Shown here one piece after another: positions 7,618-15,713 of a stretch of DNA of 29,655 nucleotides. This stretch comes from DAOUTY01 sp964453665 (GTDB lineage: Bacteria > Chloroflexota > Dehalococcoidia > SZUA-161). The position numbers and the translations under genes are program-made. The notes beneath the pieces are model-generated. The model was not told where the DNA came from and did no database searches. It saw nothing but the letters and a program-made list of their open reading frames with translations. Where the stretch lies: positions 1 to 29,655 of the forward strand of contig CAYVQT010000039.1 of NCBI GenBank assembly GCA_964453665.1. The letters run 5' to 3'. Position 1 is the first letter of the stretch, and every line of letters starts with the position of its first letter.

Positions 7618-8940
7618 CTACTGCGGGTAGGTCTCCGGACATAAGCCTTTGACGTATTCTATAACCTCACCTACCAAGAACAGCGACCCGGTGGCGCAGA
7701 TAAGGTCCCGTTTACCTGCCATTCCCTGCGCCTTCGCTACAGCCTGGGCAACATCCCCCACTATCTCGGCTCTCACCCTGTGGCGAGCAAACTCACCGGC
7801 CACCGCCTCGGGGGCAGTAGCCCTGGGGTGCCGAGAGCGTGTCGCAATAACACTATTGGCCGTCGGCGCAAGCGCAGTAACGATCCCGGTCATATCCTTG
7901 TCGGCGGATGTACCTATTATAAGTATTAAATGGTCGAAGTGGAAGTGCTGTTTAAGCGCCTCTTCGAGCTTACTTGCAGAATCGCCGCTATGGGCGCCGT
8001 CAACGACCAGGAGAGGCCTTTTTTTCAGAATTTGCAGTCGCCCGGGCCAGCGGGTATTGGCCAGTCCAGCCTCAATGCTCTCCCTGGGTATATTCAGTAC
8101 CTCCAGTGTGGCGACTGCAGTTGCAGCGTTTTGCAGCTGGTAGGACCCGAGCAGGGGTATGGTGACCCGGTAATAATCCCTTTCCCCCTTTACCTCCAGG
8201 GATTGTCCGGTAAAGCTTGAGCCGGTCTTTTCCCAGGATATGTCGCTTCCCACCGAGATTAGCCTGACCCCTCTGGCGGTGCAGACCTCTCTGATAACCG
8301 CCTCTGCCTCGGCGGATTGCGCGGAGCAGACTACGGGAACCCTGGGCTTGATAATCCCGGCCTTTTCGGCGGCTATCTGACCGACCGTGTCACCCAGTAC
8401 CTCCGTGTGGTCGAGGCTTATCGAGGTGATAACACAGACCTCGGGTGTAACCACATTTGTTGCGTCCAGCCTGCCGCCGAGCCCTGTCTCAAGCACCTGG
8501 AAATCAGCACCCTGCCGCTGAAAGTGGAGGAAAGCAGAAGCGGTTAGAAGCTCGAAGGTGGTTAGTTCGCCATATGTGGCCTCCCGGTCAATCGCTTCAG
8601 CATGGGGTCGCAGTCTGGCTACTGCGTCTGCCACGTCTCGCTTGAGAACCGGTTTCCCGTCCACGTTAATCCTTTCGCGGAGAGTGACTAGATGGGGGGA
8701 GGTGTAGAGGCCGGTTTTAAAGCCCGCGGAGCGAAGCCCTGCGGCAATCATGGCCGCGGTGCTGCCCTTTCCCTTGGAGCCGGCGATGTGAACAGCCCGG
8801 GCGCTGAGATGGGGGTCGCCCAGTCTATGCAGCAAGTCTTCCATCCGTCTCAAGTCAAATCTGCAGGCATAGGTATAGCCCGGCCACCGCTCGTAGTCGG
8901 TACGTTCCAGAATGAAATCGAAGGCGGCAGCGTATTTCAT
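7618..8940 (-). CDS. folC: Folylpolyglutamate synthase / dihydrofolate synthase
   Basis: Mur-ligase family enzyme that adds glutamate to folates (and to dihydropteroate in bifunctional members) using ATP. The 440 residues match family length. The P-loop GSKGKGST is at 54-61, followed by SPHLVTLRERI at 81-91, and the family motifs DHTEVLGDT and EKAGIIKP follow mid-protein; VVDGAHS marks the C-terminal domain. The ATG at 8940 has no clear ribosome site and lies only about 10 bases from the predicted transcription start, so it may be nearly leaderless. folC and fabF run in the same direction with a 39-base gap and probably share a transcript. Confidence 0.93.
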   Translation of the reverse strand: MKYAAAFDFILERTDYERWPGYTYACRFDLRRMEDLLHRLGDPHLSARAVHIAGSKGKGSTAAMIAAGLRSAGFKTGLYTSPHLVTLRERINVDGKPVLKRDVADAVARLRPHAEAIDREATYGELTTFELLTASAFLHFQRQGADFQVLETGLGGRLDATNVVTPEVCVITSISLDHTEVLGDTVGQIAAEKAGIIKPRVPVVCSAQSAEAEAVIREVCTARGVRLISVGSDISWEKTGSSFTGQSLEVKGERDYYRVTIPLLGSYQLQNAATAVATLEVLNIPRESIEAGLANTRWPGRLQILKKRPLLVVDGAHSGDSASKLEEALKQHFHFDHLILIIGTSADKDMTGIVTALAPTANSVIATRSRHPRATAPEAVAGEFARHRVRAEIVGDVAQAVAKAQGMAGKRDLICATGSLFLVGEVIEYVKGLCPETYPQ

Positions 8941-8957
8941 CAGATGAGATTTCGGCT

Positions 8958-8987
8958 ATTATATCATCGGTTATGAAGACCTAACAA
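8958..8987 (-). promoter_or_regulatory. Probable folC-fabF promoter
   Basis: On the minus strand TTGTTA (8982-8987) and a perfect TATAAT (8958-8963) are separated by 18 bases. The predicted start near 8951 leaves a very short leader before the folC ATG. Confidence 0.45.
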
Positions 8988-9022
8988 GGTCGCTGTTGGT
9001 GGCGAAGCCTGGCGTGTTGTAT

Positions 9023-9028
9023 TATACT
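9023..9028 (+). promoter_or_regulatory. Possible argF promoter (-10)
   Basis: TATACT lies 33 bases upstream of the argF ATG in the divergent folC/argF gap. The sequence 17 bases upstream (TGGCGA) is a poor -35, so only the -10 is supported. Confidence 0.35.
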
Positions 9029-9061
9029 TAACCAGGTCAGGATGGCAGGGAAGGGGGAAAA

Positions 9062-9973
9062 ATGAAGGGGAAAGACCTGCTCTCAGCGGGTGACCTTGCG
9101 GCGGACGATATATGGCGCATCATTGACAGGGCAGTCGAGCTGAAGCGGCAGGGCGCGAGCTCTATCCTTGACGGTATCTCACTGGCCTTGCTCTTTGAGA
9201 AGCCGTCGCTGCGCACCAGGGTCAGCTTCGACATCGCGATGCATCAGCTCGGGGGACACAGTGTCTATCTTTCCCAGAGCGAGGTTGGCCTGGGGAGCAG
9301 GGAGTCTATCGCTGATGTGGCTCGAACCCTCAGCCGTTATGTCAATATTATAGCCGCGCGCACCTTCGCTCATGCCACTCTAGAGTCACTGGCAGAGCAT
9401 GCTGCCGTACCCGTTATCAACGCTCTATCGGATAGGGAGCACCCCTGCCAGGCGCTGGGCGACCTTCTGACCATCTACGAGAAGAAAGCCAGGCTGGATG
9501 GCTTGACTATTGCCTTTATCGGCGATGGCAATAACGTGGCGAGCAGCCTTCTGCTTGCATCCGCGCTGGCGGGAGTAAACTTTAAGATCGCCTCCCCCGA
9601 AGGCTACGGGATTTCGGATGAAATTAGCGGCATGGGGCGCCAAATTGCTCGAAGCAACGTGAATATCCTCCTCGTCGGGCAGCCCCGGGAGGCCGTTGAG
9701 GGTGCTGATGTGGTCTACACCGATGTGTGGACAAGTATGGGGCAGGAGGCGGAGGTCGAGAAGCGACGGGAGGCTTTTGCCGGCTATCAGGTCACTGCTG
9801 AGCTACTGGCGCAGGCTGCGAAGGATGCTATTTTAATGCATCCTCTGCCGGCACACAATGGCGAGGAGATAGCACCCGGGCTTATCGACTCACCCCAGTC
9901 GGTAGTCTTTGACCAGGCGGAGAATCGGCTTCACGTTCAGAAAGCGATTCTGGCGGAACTTCTTCAGAAATGA
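9062..9973 (+). CDS. argF: Ornithine carbamoyltransferase, HPLP variant
   Basis: Transfers carbamoyl phosphate to ornithine to give citrulline in arginine synthesis. The 303 residues are typical. The carbamoyl-phosphate site EKPSLRTR is at 46-53 and HPCQALGD at 127-134. The ornithine-binding SMG loop is present as DVWTSMGQE (221-229), which marks it as an OTC rather than an aspartate carbamoyltransferase. The usual C-terminal HCLP motif reads HPLP at 260-263, followed by AHNGEE where AHRGEE is common; the Cys that normally contacts ornithine is therefore Pro, as in aspartate carbamoyltransferases. The ribosome site AAGGGGG precedes the ATG. First gene of a rightward run; no other arginine genes are adjacent. 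Confidence 0.88.
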   Translation: MKGKDLLSAGDLAADDIWRIIDRAVELKRQGASSILDGISLALLFEKPSLRTRVSFDIAMHQLGGHSVYLSQSEVGLGSRESIADVARTLSRYVNIIAARTFAHATLESLAEHAAVPVINALSDREHPCQALGDLLTIYEKKARLDGLTIAFIGDGNNVASSLLLASALAGVNFKIASPEGYGISDEISGMGRQIARSNVNILLVGQPREAVEGADVVYTDVWTSMGQEAEVEKRREAFAGYQVTAELLAQAAKDAILMHPLPAHNGEEIAPGLIDSPQSVVFDQAENRLHVQKAILAELLQK

Positions 9974-9999
9974 TGGCGGTGAAATAGGAGTCTCTGGAA

Positions 10000-11163
10000 A
10001 TGGCCTGGCTGAAAGACAAGGCAAAAAACATCTTCTCAAAGGAGAGGAGAGGTGGGATTGACCACTCTTTCGATCCTCACGCTTCTAGTGGAGCAAAAGC
10101 GACCTATCATGAAAAGCAGCTATCAATGCCGCTGAATTCCGGACACAGCGCTCTCATTGATGGAGCCCTGGAGCAAATGCAGGAAGATCCTGAGATAAGG
10201 TCGCTCCTTGAGAAGGCAGGGGTGCCTCGACTCACACAGAAGCAACTTGCGGAAGAAGGAGCGGCAGATTCTATCCGTCAGCGCGGGACGGGGTTGGCGG
10301 AGGAGGAGCACCGCTTGCTGACCGTGTTAGTCCTTCTGGGCAACGGCGATGCCAAGTTCCATGCAGGGTATTTCACCACCGCTGAGGCCGCGTATAGGGA
10401 AGCTCATAAAGTGGCGGTGGGTACGCGGGACAAGTCCTTGCAGGCTGTCTGCCAGGCCGTACTCGCTGCGGCCTTGGGCATGCAGGGTAAGTATGAGCAG
10501 GCGCTGAAGCAGGTTGAAAATGCGTTGCACCGCAAGGCCGACCTTGCCGAGGCGTGGTACAACAAGGGCGTGGTTCTGTTGATGCTTGATCGGCACAAGG
10601 AGGCACAGCCCTGTTTTGACGAAGCGTTGTACTACAAGCCTAACTTTATTGAGGCGTGGTACAACAAGGGCGTAGCCCTGGGGAACCTCAACCGGCATGA
10701 GGAGGCGATGACCTGCTTTGATGAAGCGCTGGACTATGATCCTCATGATGGCGAGGCATGGCTGGGCAAGGGTGTTGCTTTGTTGATGCTCGGAAGGCAT
10801 GAAGAGGCGCTGTCCAATTTTGATGAGGCGTTAAGCCGCAGTGCAGGGTCTGCCGGGGCGTCGCTGGGTAAAGGCCTGTCGCTGGTAATGCTCGGAAGGC
10901 ATGAAGAGGCACTGGACAGCTTTGAGGACGCGTTGCGTCGTGATCGGGAGTTCGCTGAGGCATGGCTGGGCAAAGGCCTGGCAATGGGGGACCTTGGTCG
11001 GCACGCGGAAGCGGCGGTCTGCTTTGACAAGGCGTTGGACTACAAACCTGATTTGGCCAGTGCGTGGAACAACAAAGGCGTGGCTCTGGAGAGGCTCGGC
11101 TGGTGGAAACAGGCTCTTGCTGCCTATGAGCGCGCCCAGGCTCTGGAGAAGGATAAGCCGTGA
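10000..11163 (+). CDS. TPR-repeat protein
   Basis: A 387-residue tetratricopeptide protein, probably a protein-binding scaffold; no enzyme domain seen. Residues 1-100 are a charged non-repeat region without a signal peptide or membrane segment. Repeat-like helices begin at about 105 and 148, then six exact 34-residue TPR units run from 182 to 385, with the recurring pattern EAWxxKGxxLxxLxRHEEAxxxFDEAL. Adjacent units share long identical DNA stretches exactly 102 bases apart, a sign of recent internal duplication. AGGAG lies 9 bases before the ATG. The stop overlaps the GTG of der by 4 bases, so the two are likely translated together; its partner may be Der or another protein of this operon, but that is unproven. 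Confidence 0.85.
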   Translation: MAWLKDKAKNIFSKERRGGIDHSFDPHASSGAKATYHEKQLSMPLNSGHSALIDGALEQMQEDPEIRSLLEKAGVPRLTQKQLAEEGAADSIRQRGTGLAEEEHRLLTVLVLLGNGDAKFHAGYFTTAEAAYREAHKVAVGTRDKSLQAVCQAVLAAALGMQGKYEQALKQVENALHRKADLAEAWYNKGVVLLMLDRHKEAQPCFDEALYYKPNFIEAWYNKGVALGNLNRHEEAMTCFDEALDYDPHDGEAWLGKGVALLMLGRHEEALSNFDEALSRSAGSAGASLGKGLSLVMLGRHEEALDSFEDALRRDREFAEAWLGKGLAMGDLGRHAEAAVCFDKALDYKPDLASAWNNKGVALERLGWWKQALAAYERAQALEKDKP

Positions 11164-12479
11164 CCAGAACCCTCGTCGCCATAGTGGGCCGGCCGAATGT
11201 AGGCAAGTCGACACTGTTCAACCGGCTGGTCGGCGAGCGACTCGCTATCGTCGAAGACATCCCAGGCACCACCCGCGACAGGGTCTACAGTGACATCTCC
11301 TGGGGAGACCGCGAGCTAACCCTGATCGATACCGGCGGGCTTGAGCTCAGGCCTGCCTCTGACCTCCGGCAAAAGGTAAAGGATCAGGCCGGGGTGGCTA
11401 TAGAGGAAGCGGACGTTGTCATCTTTATGGTGGATGTTCTGGATGGAGTGACTATACCTGATTCTGAGGTGGCTGAGGCGCTCAGGCGCTCGCGGAAACC
11501 GGTAATTCTGGCGGTGAATAAAGCTGATAACGAGGACCGCCGCGATCAGGCGTTTCAATTCCACGAGCTGGGCATAGGTGAGCCGGTGGCGGTCAGCGCC
11601 CATCACGGCACGGGCGTGGCGGACTTGATGGACGAGGTCACGGCGAAGCTGCCTCCACTTACTCCCACGGTGGAAGAACCCGGTATGCTGAGGATCGCTA
11701 TCGTGGGCCGGCCCAACGTAGGGAAGTCCATGCTGCTCAACGCTATCCTCGGCCATGAGCGGGCGATTGTGAGCGAAACCCCAGGGACGACCCGTGACGC
11801 TATTGATACCGTGTTCGAGTACGAAGGGGAACGCGTGCTGTTTATCGACACCGCAGGGATTCGACGCCGGGGTCGAATCGAAGGAGGCATCGAACGCTAC
11901 AGTGTGATGCGCTCCCTTCGCTCTATCTCAAGAGCGGATGTCGTAATTTTAGTGACCGAGGCCGCCGAGGTTATTACCGCGCAGGACGCTCATATAGCAG
12001 GCTATGTCCATCAATCTTTCAAAGGGATGGTACTGGTGGTTAACAAATGGGACCTTGCCGGCGAACTGGAGCTGGATGCGGCATCATGCGCCAGCGAGAT
12101 TTTACAGAGGCTCAAGTTTTTCCCCGGCGTGCCCATACTGTTTGTTTCGGCTCAGTTCGGGGAGGGAGTAGACCAGTTGCTTCCGGCCGCTCAGAAGGTT
12201 TTCCAGGACAGGCAGAAGCGCCTTCCCACAGCAGTGTTGAACGAAGAGATCCGTAGAATCTTGTCTTCTCACGCGCCACCTTCGGTACGGGGGAGGCAGC
12301 TCAAAATCTCGTATGTTACCCAGGCTGAGGCCAACCCGCCGACCTTTGTTTTTTTTGTTAACGATCCCAGGCTGCTCCATTTCTCTTACCGGCGCTATTT
12401 GGAGAACAAGCTTCGTGAGGCTTTCGGCTTCGGGGGCATTCCGCTGAAGCTTATCTTTAAGCGAAAGGGCAAAGATTGA
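11160..12479 (+). CDS. der: Ribosome-assembly GTPase Der (EngA)
   Basis: Tandem GTPase needed for 50S ribosome assembly. The 439 residues match family length. The first G domain has GRPNVGKST at 10-18, PGTTRDRV, DTGG at 57-60 and NKAD at 120-123. The second has GRPNVGKS at 183-190, PGTTRDAI, DTAG and NKWD. The C-terminal KH-like domain follows, with FVFFVNDP and FGFGGIPLKLIFK. The second P-loop ends GKSM where GKST or GKSS is usual; the metal-binding Ser is kept. The start is GTG, overlapping the TPR stop (GTGA). Its own TGA overlaps the TTG start of plsY. Confidence 0.96.
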   Translation: MTRTLVAIVGRPNVGKSTLFNRLVGERLAIVEDIPGTTRDRVYSDISWGDRELTLIDTGGLELRPASDLRQKVKDQAGVAIEEADVVIFMVDVLDGVTIPDSEVAEALRRSRKPVILAVNKADNEDRRDQAFQFHELGIGEPVAVSAHHGTGVADLMDEVTAKLPPLTPTVEEPGMLRIAIVGRPNVGKSMLLNAILGHERAIVSETPGTTRDAIDTVFEYEGERVLFIDTAGIRRRGRIEGGIERYSVMRSLRSISRADVVILVTEAAEVITAQDAHIAGYVHQSFKGMVLVVNKWDLAGELELDAASCASEILQRLKFFPGVPILFVSAQFGEGVDQLLPAAQKVFQDRQKRLPTAVLNEEIRRILSSHAPPSVRGRQLKISYVTQAEANPPTFVFFVNDPRLLHFSYRRYLENKLREAFGFGGIPLKLIFKRKGKD

Positions 12480-13096
12480 TCGAGTTCGCCGCTGTGGTCA
12501 TCGGCAGCTACCTGATCGGCTCTATTCCCTGCGGGCTGATACTGGGAAGGATTCGAGGGGTCGATGTCAGGGAATACGGCAGTGGCAAGACTGGCACCAC
12601 GAACGTATTGCGCACCATTGGCAAAAAGTATGCCGCTGTGGCCCTTGTCGGCGACGTGCTTAAGGGTGTTGTCGCGGTGATCATTGCGCGATACACCCTG
12701 GGGTCTCCCGTGGGGGAGATGGCTGCGGGCTTCGCTGCTGTCGCCGGACACGACTGGTCCATATTCATCAGGTTTCAGGGGGGACGAGGTGTGGCCACCG
12801 CTGCCGGAGGGCTTTTTGTTATGGAGCCGCTGGCTGGAGTTGGTGGTATAGCTGTCTTTGCACTTGTCATTGCGCTGTCTCGCTATGTGTCACTGGGCTC
12901 CATAGTGGGTTCTCTTGCAGGTGTGGCGGTCATGGTGGCTTTTACGGCTCTTGACCAGGTTCCCTGGGAATACCTCTTATACACCGCGGTCGTGGTTGCC
13001 TTGATAATCTTCCAACATCGGGATAATATAGGCAGGCTGTTGTCGGGCTCGGAGACTAAACTGGGGCAGAAAGGGGAGAGGAGGCAGACCCAGTGA
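12476..13096 (+). CDS. plsY: Glycerol-3-phosphate acyltransferase PlsY
   Basis: Membrane enzyme that acylates glycerol 3-phosphate with acyl phosphate, the first step of phospholipid synthesis. It has 206 residues and about five hydrophobic segments. The three family motifs are visible: SGKTGTTNVLR (36-46; the usual Asn in SGN is Lys), GHDWSIFIRFQGGRGVAT (91-108) and HRDNIGRLLSGSETK (181-195). The start is TTG within the der stop (TTGA overlap) and lacks a strong ribosome site, so it likely depends on coupled translation. The next gene, gpsA, makes its substrate, which supports the assignment. Confidence 0.94.
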   Translation: MIEFAAVVIGSYLIGSIPCGLILGRIRGVDVREYGSGKTGTTNVLRTIGKKYAAVALVGDVLKGVVAVIIARYTLGSPVGEMAAGFAAVAGHDWSIFIRFQGGRGVATAAGGLFVMEPLAGVGGIAVFALVIALSRYVSLGSIVGSLAGVAVMVAFTALDQVPWEYLLYTAVVVALIIFQHRDNIGRLLSGSETKLGQKGERRQTQ

Positions 13097-14139
13097 AGAG
13101 CGAGGCGGGAAAGGTCGCCATTATCGGTACGACAAACTGGGGCACGACCCTGGGGATAATGCTCAGCCGTAAGGGGATGCGGGTCAGGCTCTGGGCGCGG
13201 ACAGAAGCAGAAGCGGAGATATTGAACCGGGAGCGGGAAAACGCCAGGCGCCTTCCGGGGTTCACATTCCCCGAAGGGCTTCAAGCCACCGGCTCACTGG
13301 AGGAGGCGCTCTATGGGGCGAGCCTCGTCATCTTCGCCGTGCCCTCACAGGATATGCGGCACAACGTTCGACAGGTTGGAGAGCACCTCGACAGTTCGAT
13401 GCCTGTTTTAAGCGCCGCCAAGGGACTTGAGCTTGATAGCGCAAAAAGGATGTCTCAGGTTATTCCCGAGGAGATCGACAGCCGTTTTCATCATAACATA
13501 TGCGTTCTTTCCGGCCCTAACCTGTCCGGGGAGATCGCGCGCGGCCTGCCGGCTACGACCGTGGTCGCCGGTCACGATGCCGGGGTGGCGACAAGGGTGC
13601 AGAAAATGGTGGCCTCTCCACTGTTTCGTGTTTATGTCAATACTGACGTCATAGGTGTGGAGCTGGGCGGCGTGCTTAAAAACATTATCGCACTGGCGGC
13701 GGGAATGGTCGATGGCCTCGGTTACGGTGATAATACCAAGGCAGGCCTGATAACGCGGGGGCTTGCCGAGATAACCCGTCTGGGCGTAGCGGCAGGAGCC
13801 GCTCCCCTGACCTTCGCCGGGCTTGCCGGACTGGGGGATCTGGTAGCTACCTGCTCCAGTCCGCTGAGTCGCAACCGTTTCGTCGGCCAGGAGCTTGCCA
13901 GGGGACGCCCTCTGAAGGAGATAACCGCCTCCATGGCGGGCATAGCCGAGGGTATTACCACCACGGTTGCCGCCCTCAAGCTGGCGGGCGAGCTCGGAGT
14001 GGAGATGCCGATTGCGGAGCAGGTTTACAGGGTGCTATATGAAGGGCTTGATGTTCGGCAGGGAATAGCGGAGCTCATGGGTCGAGAGTTGAAGCACGAG
14101 TTCGCCGACCTCCAGGGTAGTGCCATTGAGCGTACATGA
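13093..14139 (+). CDS. gpsA: NAD(P)-dependent glycerol-3-phosphate dehydrogenase
   Basis: Reduces dihydroxyacetone phosphate to glycerol 3-phosphate, feeding the neighbouring PlsY. The 348 residues are near the family norm. The Rossmann loop is IIGTTNWGTT (10-19), a variant of the common GAGAWGT. SAAKGLE includes Lys110, GPNLSGEIARG follows at 141-151, and the catalytic Lys196 is in GGVLKNIIALAAG. GLAGLGDLVATCSS and SRNRFVG are further family motifs. The GTG start overlaps the plsY stop by 4 bases, with a GGAGAGGAGG ribosome site inside plsY. Last gene of the coupled TPR-der-plsY-gpsA set. Confidence 0.96.
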   Translation: MKSEAGKVAIIGTTNWGTTLGIMLSRKGMRVRLWARTEAEAEILNRERENARRLPGFTFPEGLQATGSLEEALYGASLVIFAVPSQDMRHNVRQVGEHLDSSMPVLSAAKGLELDSAKRMSQVIPEEIDSRFHHNICVLSGPNLSGEIARGLPATTVVAGHDAGVATRVQKMVASPLFRVYVNTDVIGVELGGVLKNIIALAAGMVDGLGYGDNTKAGLITRGLAEITRLGVAAGAAPLTFAGLAGLGDLVATCSSPLSRNRFVGQELARGRPLKEITASMAGIAEGITTTVAALKLAGELGVEMPIAEQVYRVLYEGLDVRQGIAELMGRELKHEFADLQGSAIERT

Positions 14140-14148
14140 TGCTATAAT
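14140..14148 (+). promoter_or_regulatory. Possible SDR promoter (extended -10)
   Basis: TGC followed by a perfect TATAAT begins right after the gpsA stop codon. No -35 match is evident, which is usual for extended -10 promoters. The leader to the SDR start would be about 165 bases and contains the inverted repeat at 14196-14281. Confidence 0.45.
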
Positions 14149-14195
14149 ATGGGCAAATAATAAGCTGTACGTGGTTCACTGGGATTCAGGCAGGT

Positions 14196-14281
14196 GTTCA
14201 GCTATCAGCACTCAGCTTTAGCAGTCAGAAAGCCATTATTTCAAAGGTTTTTCACTGGACGCTGAAAGCTGTCGGCTGAAC
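14196..14281. repeat. Imperfect inverted repeat, CAGCTxTCAGC type
   Basis: GTTCAGC at 14196-14202 pairs with GCTGAAC at 14275-14281. The flanking arms (14196-14222 and 14261-14281) contain several CAGCT/AGCTG-like units that can pair imperfectly. This resembles the widespread intergenic GCTGA-unit repeats of environmental genomes. It lies between the gpsA end and the SDR ribosome site. Confidence 0.5.
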
Positions 14282-14318
14282 GCTTGCAGAAAAAGACACA
14301 AGGAGGTTAAAAAAGAAT

Positions 14319-15251
14319 ATGGGAGACAGATTGAAGGGGAAGGTGGCTGTAATTACTGGAGGTGGCCGGGGCATCGGCAGAGCTGAGGCTCTCTTGTTCG
14401 CCGAGGAGGGAGCCAGGGTGGTGGTTAACGACCTGGGAAGCGAGCCCGATGGTTCCGGAAAGTCAACCTCGCCCGCGGACGATGTAGTCAAGGAAATCAA
14501 GGATAAAGGCGGGGAGGCGGTTGCCAATTATAATGACGTATCTTCTACGGAGGGCGGAGAAAATATCATCAAGACCGCGCTCGACGCCTTTGGCAGATTA
14601 GACGTCCTGGTAAACAATGCAGGCCTGTATAGAGACCGGATGATCTTCAAGATGAGCCCGGAGGAATGGGATATTGTTTTAAAAGTTGACCTGTACGGAG
14701 TATACAATTGCACCAGACCCGCATGTATGATATTCCGGGAGCAGAGAAGCGGGCGCATAATAAACACATCATCGGAAGCCGGCCTGGGAAACATGGGTCA
14801 GGCGAACTACAGCGCTGCCAAAGAAGGTGTCATCGGCTTTACCCGGACGGTAGCCCGGGATATGGGCAAATACGGGGTAACCTGTAACGCCGTTCGGCCG
14901 CGCGCTGCAACCAGGATTACGGATCTCCCCGAGCTTCGGGCAGCTATCGACCGCGCCAAAGCCGAGGGGACCGCTATGCCTCCAGGGGCGGACGTTATAC
15001 TCTCCCTGCCGCAGCCGGAGGATATGGTTCCATTCGTTATATACCTTGCAACCGACGAAGCTGCTAGCATAAACGGCCGCACATTCCTGATTAGTGGAGA
15101 TAAAATCTCTCTCTACTCTGAGCCGGAGGAAATCAAGACAATCCACAGCAAAGGGAATAAATGGACGCTTGATGACCTGATGGCCGTTGTCCCCGGTGAG
15201 TTAACGGCCGGACTGATGAACCCCGCTCCACCCCAGCCGCCCAAGGAGTAG
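14319..15251 (+). CDS. SDR-family dehydrogenase (3-hydroxyacyl-CoA dehydrogenase-like)
   Basis: Short-chain dehydrogenase/reductase of 310 residues. The cofactor motif TGGGRGIG is at 13-20, NNAG at 99-102, and the catalytic Ser151/152, Tyr164 and Lys168 are in place (NTSSEAG...YSAAK). The nucleotide-binding strand ends VVVNDLG, with an insert (EPDGSGKST) typical of the hydroxyacyl-CoA dehydrogenase domains of multifunctional beta-oxidation enzymes, so oxidation of a hydroxyacyl-CoA is plausible. The C-terminal 60 residues extend past the basic fold. AGGAGG lies 12 bases before the ATG. It is separate from the gpsA operon by 180 bases and a promoter, and may work with the acyl-CoA genes further right; the substrate is unknown. 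Confidence 0.85.
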   Translation: MGDRLKGKVAVITGGGRGIGRAEALLFAEEGARVVVNDLGSEPDGSGKSTSPADDVVKEIKDKGGEAVANYNDVSSTEGGENIIKTALDAFGRLDVLVNNAGLYRDRMIFKMSPEEWDIVLKVDLYGVYNCTRPACMIFREQRSGRIINTSSEAGLGNMGQANYSAAKEGVIGFTRTVARDMGKYGVTCNAVRPRAATRITDLPELRAAIDRAKAEGTAMPPGADVILSLPQPEDMVPFVIYLATDEAASINGRTFLISGDKISLYSEPEEIKTIHSKGNKWTLDDLMAVVPGELTAGLMNPAPPQPPKE

Positions 15252-15320
15252 TCCTGTCTTGAACGTAATATAGCGTATGTACGTACGTTCGCCCTGAGCT
15301 TGTCGAAGGGGCCTGTAAGT

Positions 15321-15465
15321 GGGTAGGTTGGCCGATGTCGGACAACCTACCCCTATGTATATAATAACGTGCACACTGTAGCGGGCATAGTCACTGTGCC
15401 CCATCAAGGGAGAGGAACCCGCAATCCTCCCTCTCCTTGCGGGAAGGAGTTAGAGGGAGGGGTAA
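15321..15465 (+). repeat. Hairpin-headed repeat, copy A
   Basis: A near-perfect 32-base palindrome opens the unit: GGGTAGGTTG (15321-15330) pairs with CAACCTACCC (15343-15352), and the inner CCGA/TCGG also pair. From CAACCTACCCC at 15343 the sequence closely matches copy B, through CTATGTATAT, GTGCACACTGTAGCG, GTGCCCCATCAAGG, GAGGAACCCGCAATCC, CTTGCGGGA and GGAGTTAGAGGGAGGGG. Confidence 0.75.
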
Positions 15466-15515
15466 GTATGCTGCGCTGGTGATGAGTTGTTGCGAAGGAC
15501 TTGAAATGACAGCAT

Positions 15516-15684
15516 GGTTGGAGCGGATGCTCCAACCTACCCCTATGTATATATGAAGTGCACACTGTAGCGAGCATAGCCACCGTGCCCCATCAAGGTA
15601 GAGGAACCCGCAATCCTTTCTCCACCGTGGCAGTATTATAAATAGTCCTCCCTCCCCTTGCGGGAGGGAGTTAGAGGGAGGGGC
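15516..15684 (+). repeat. Hairpin-headed repeat, copy B
   Basis: Second copy in the same direction. Its head is a different hairpin, GGTTGGAGC-GGAT-GCTCCAACC (15516-15537). The shared body starts at 15533. Copy B carries about 30 extra bases (roughly 15617-15647) between GCAATCC and the CTTGCGGGA tail, and it ends AGTTAGAGGGAGGGG. Bodies match with scattered substitutions, so the duplication is not fresh. Confidence 0.75.
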
Positions 15685-15713
15685 CCTAAGTAAATTCACT
15701 GCTTTTAAGGGGC

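Larger units (their letters stand above)
15252..15713. other. Gap between convergent SDR and rimM, filled with repeats
   Basis: No gene seen in these 462 bases. They hold a CCCTGAGC-TTGTCGAAGGG element (about 15288-15311), a long hairpin at 15321-15352, a second hairpin at 15516-15537, and two copies of a repeat of about 120-150 bases. The hairpins may act as a two-way transcript end between the convergent genes, although no U tract follows. Confidence 0.6.

Noticed and set aside
10327..11272. Several leftward frames opposite the TPR gene with repeated Cys/Pro patterns
   Set aside because: Their repeats only mirror the TPR codons on the other strand.
11703..11735. Damaged second P-loop in Der (GKSM)
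   Set aside because: The Lys and Ser that bind phosphate and metal are intact; the change is after the functional residues.
15321..15690. CRISPR array
   Set aside because: Only two long diverged copies with unequal spacing; no short regular repeats or spacers.
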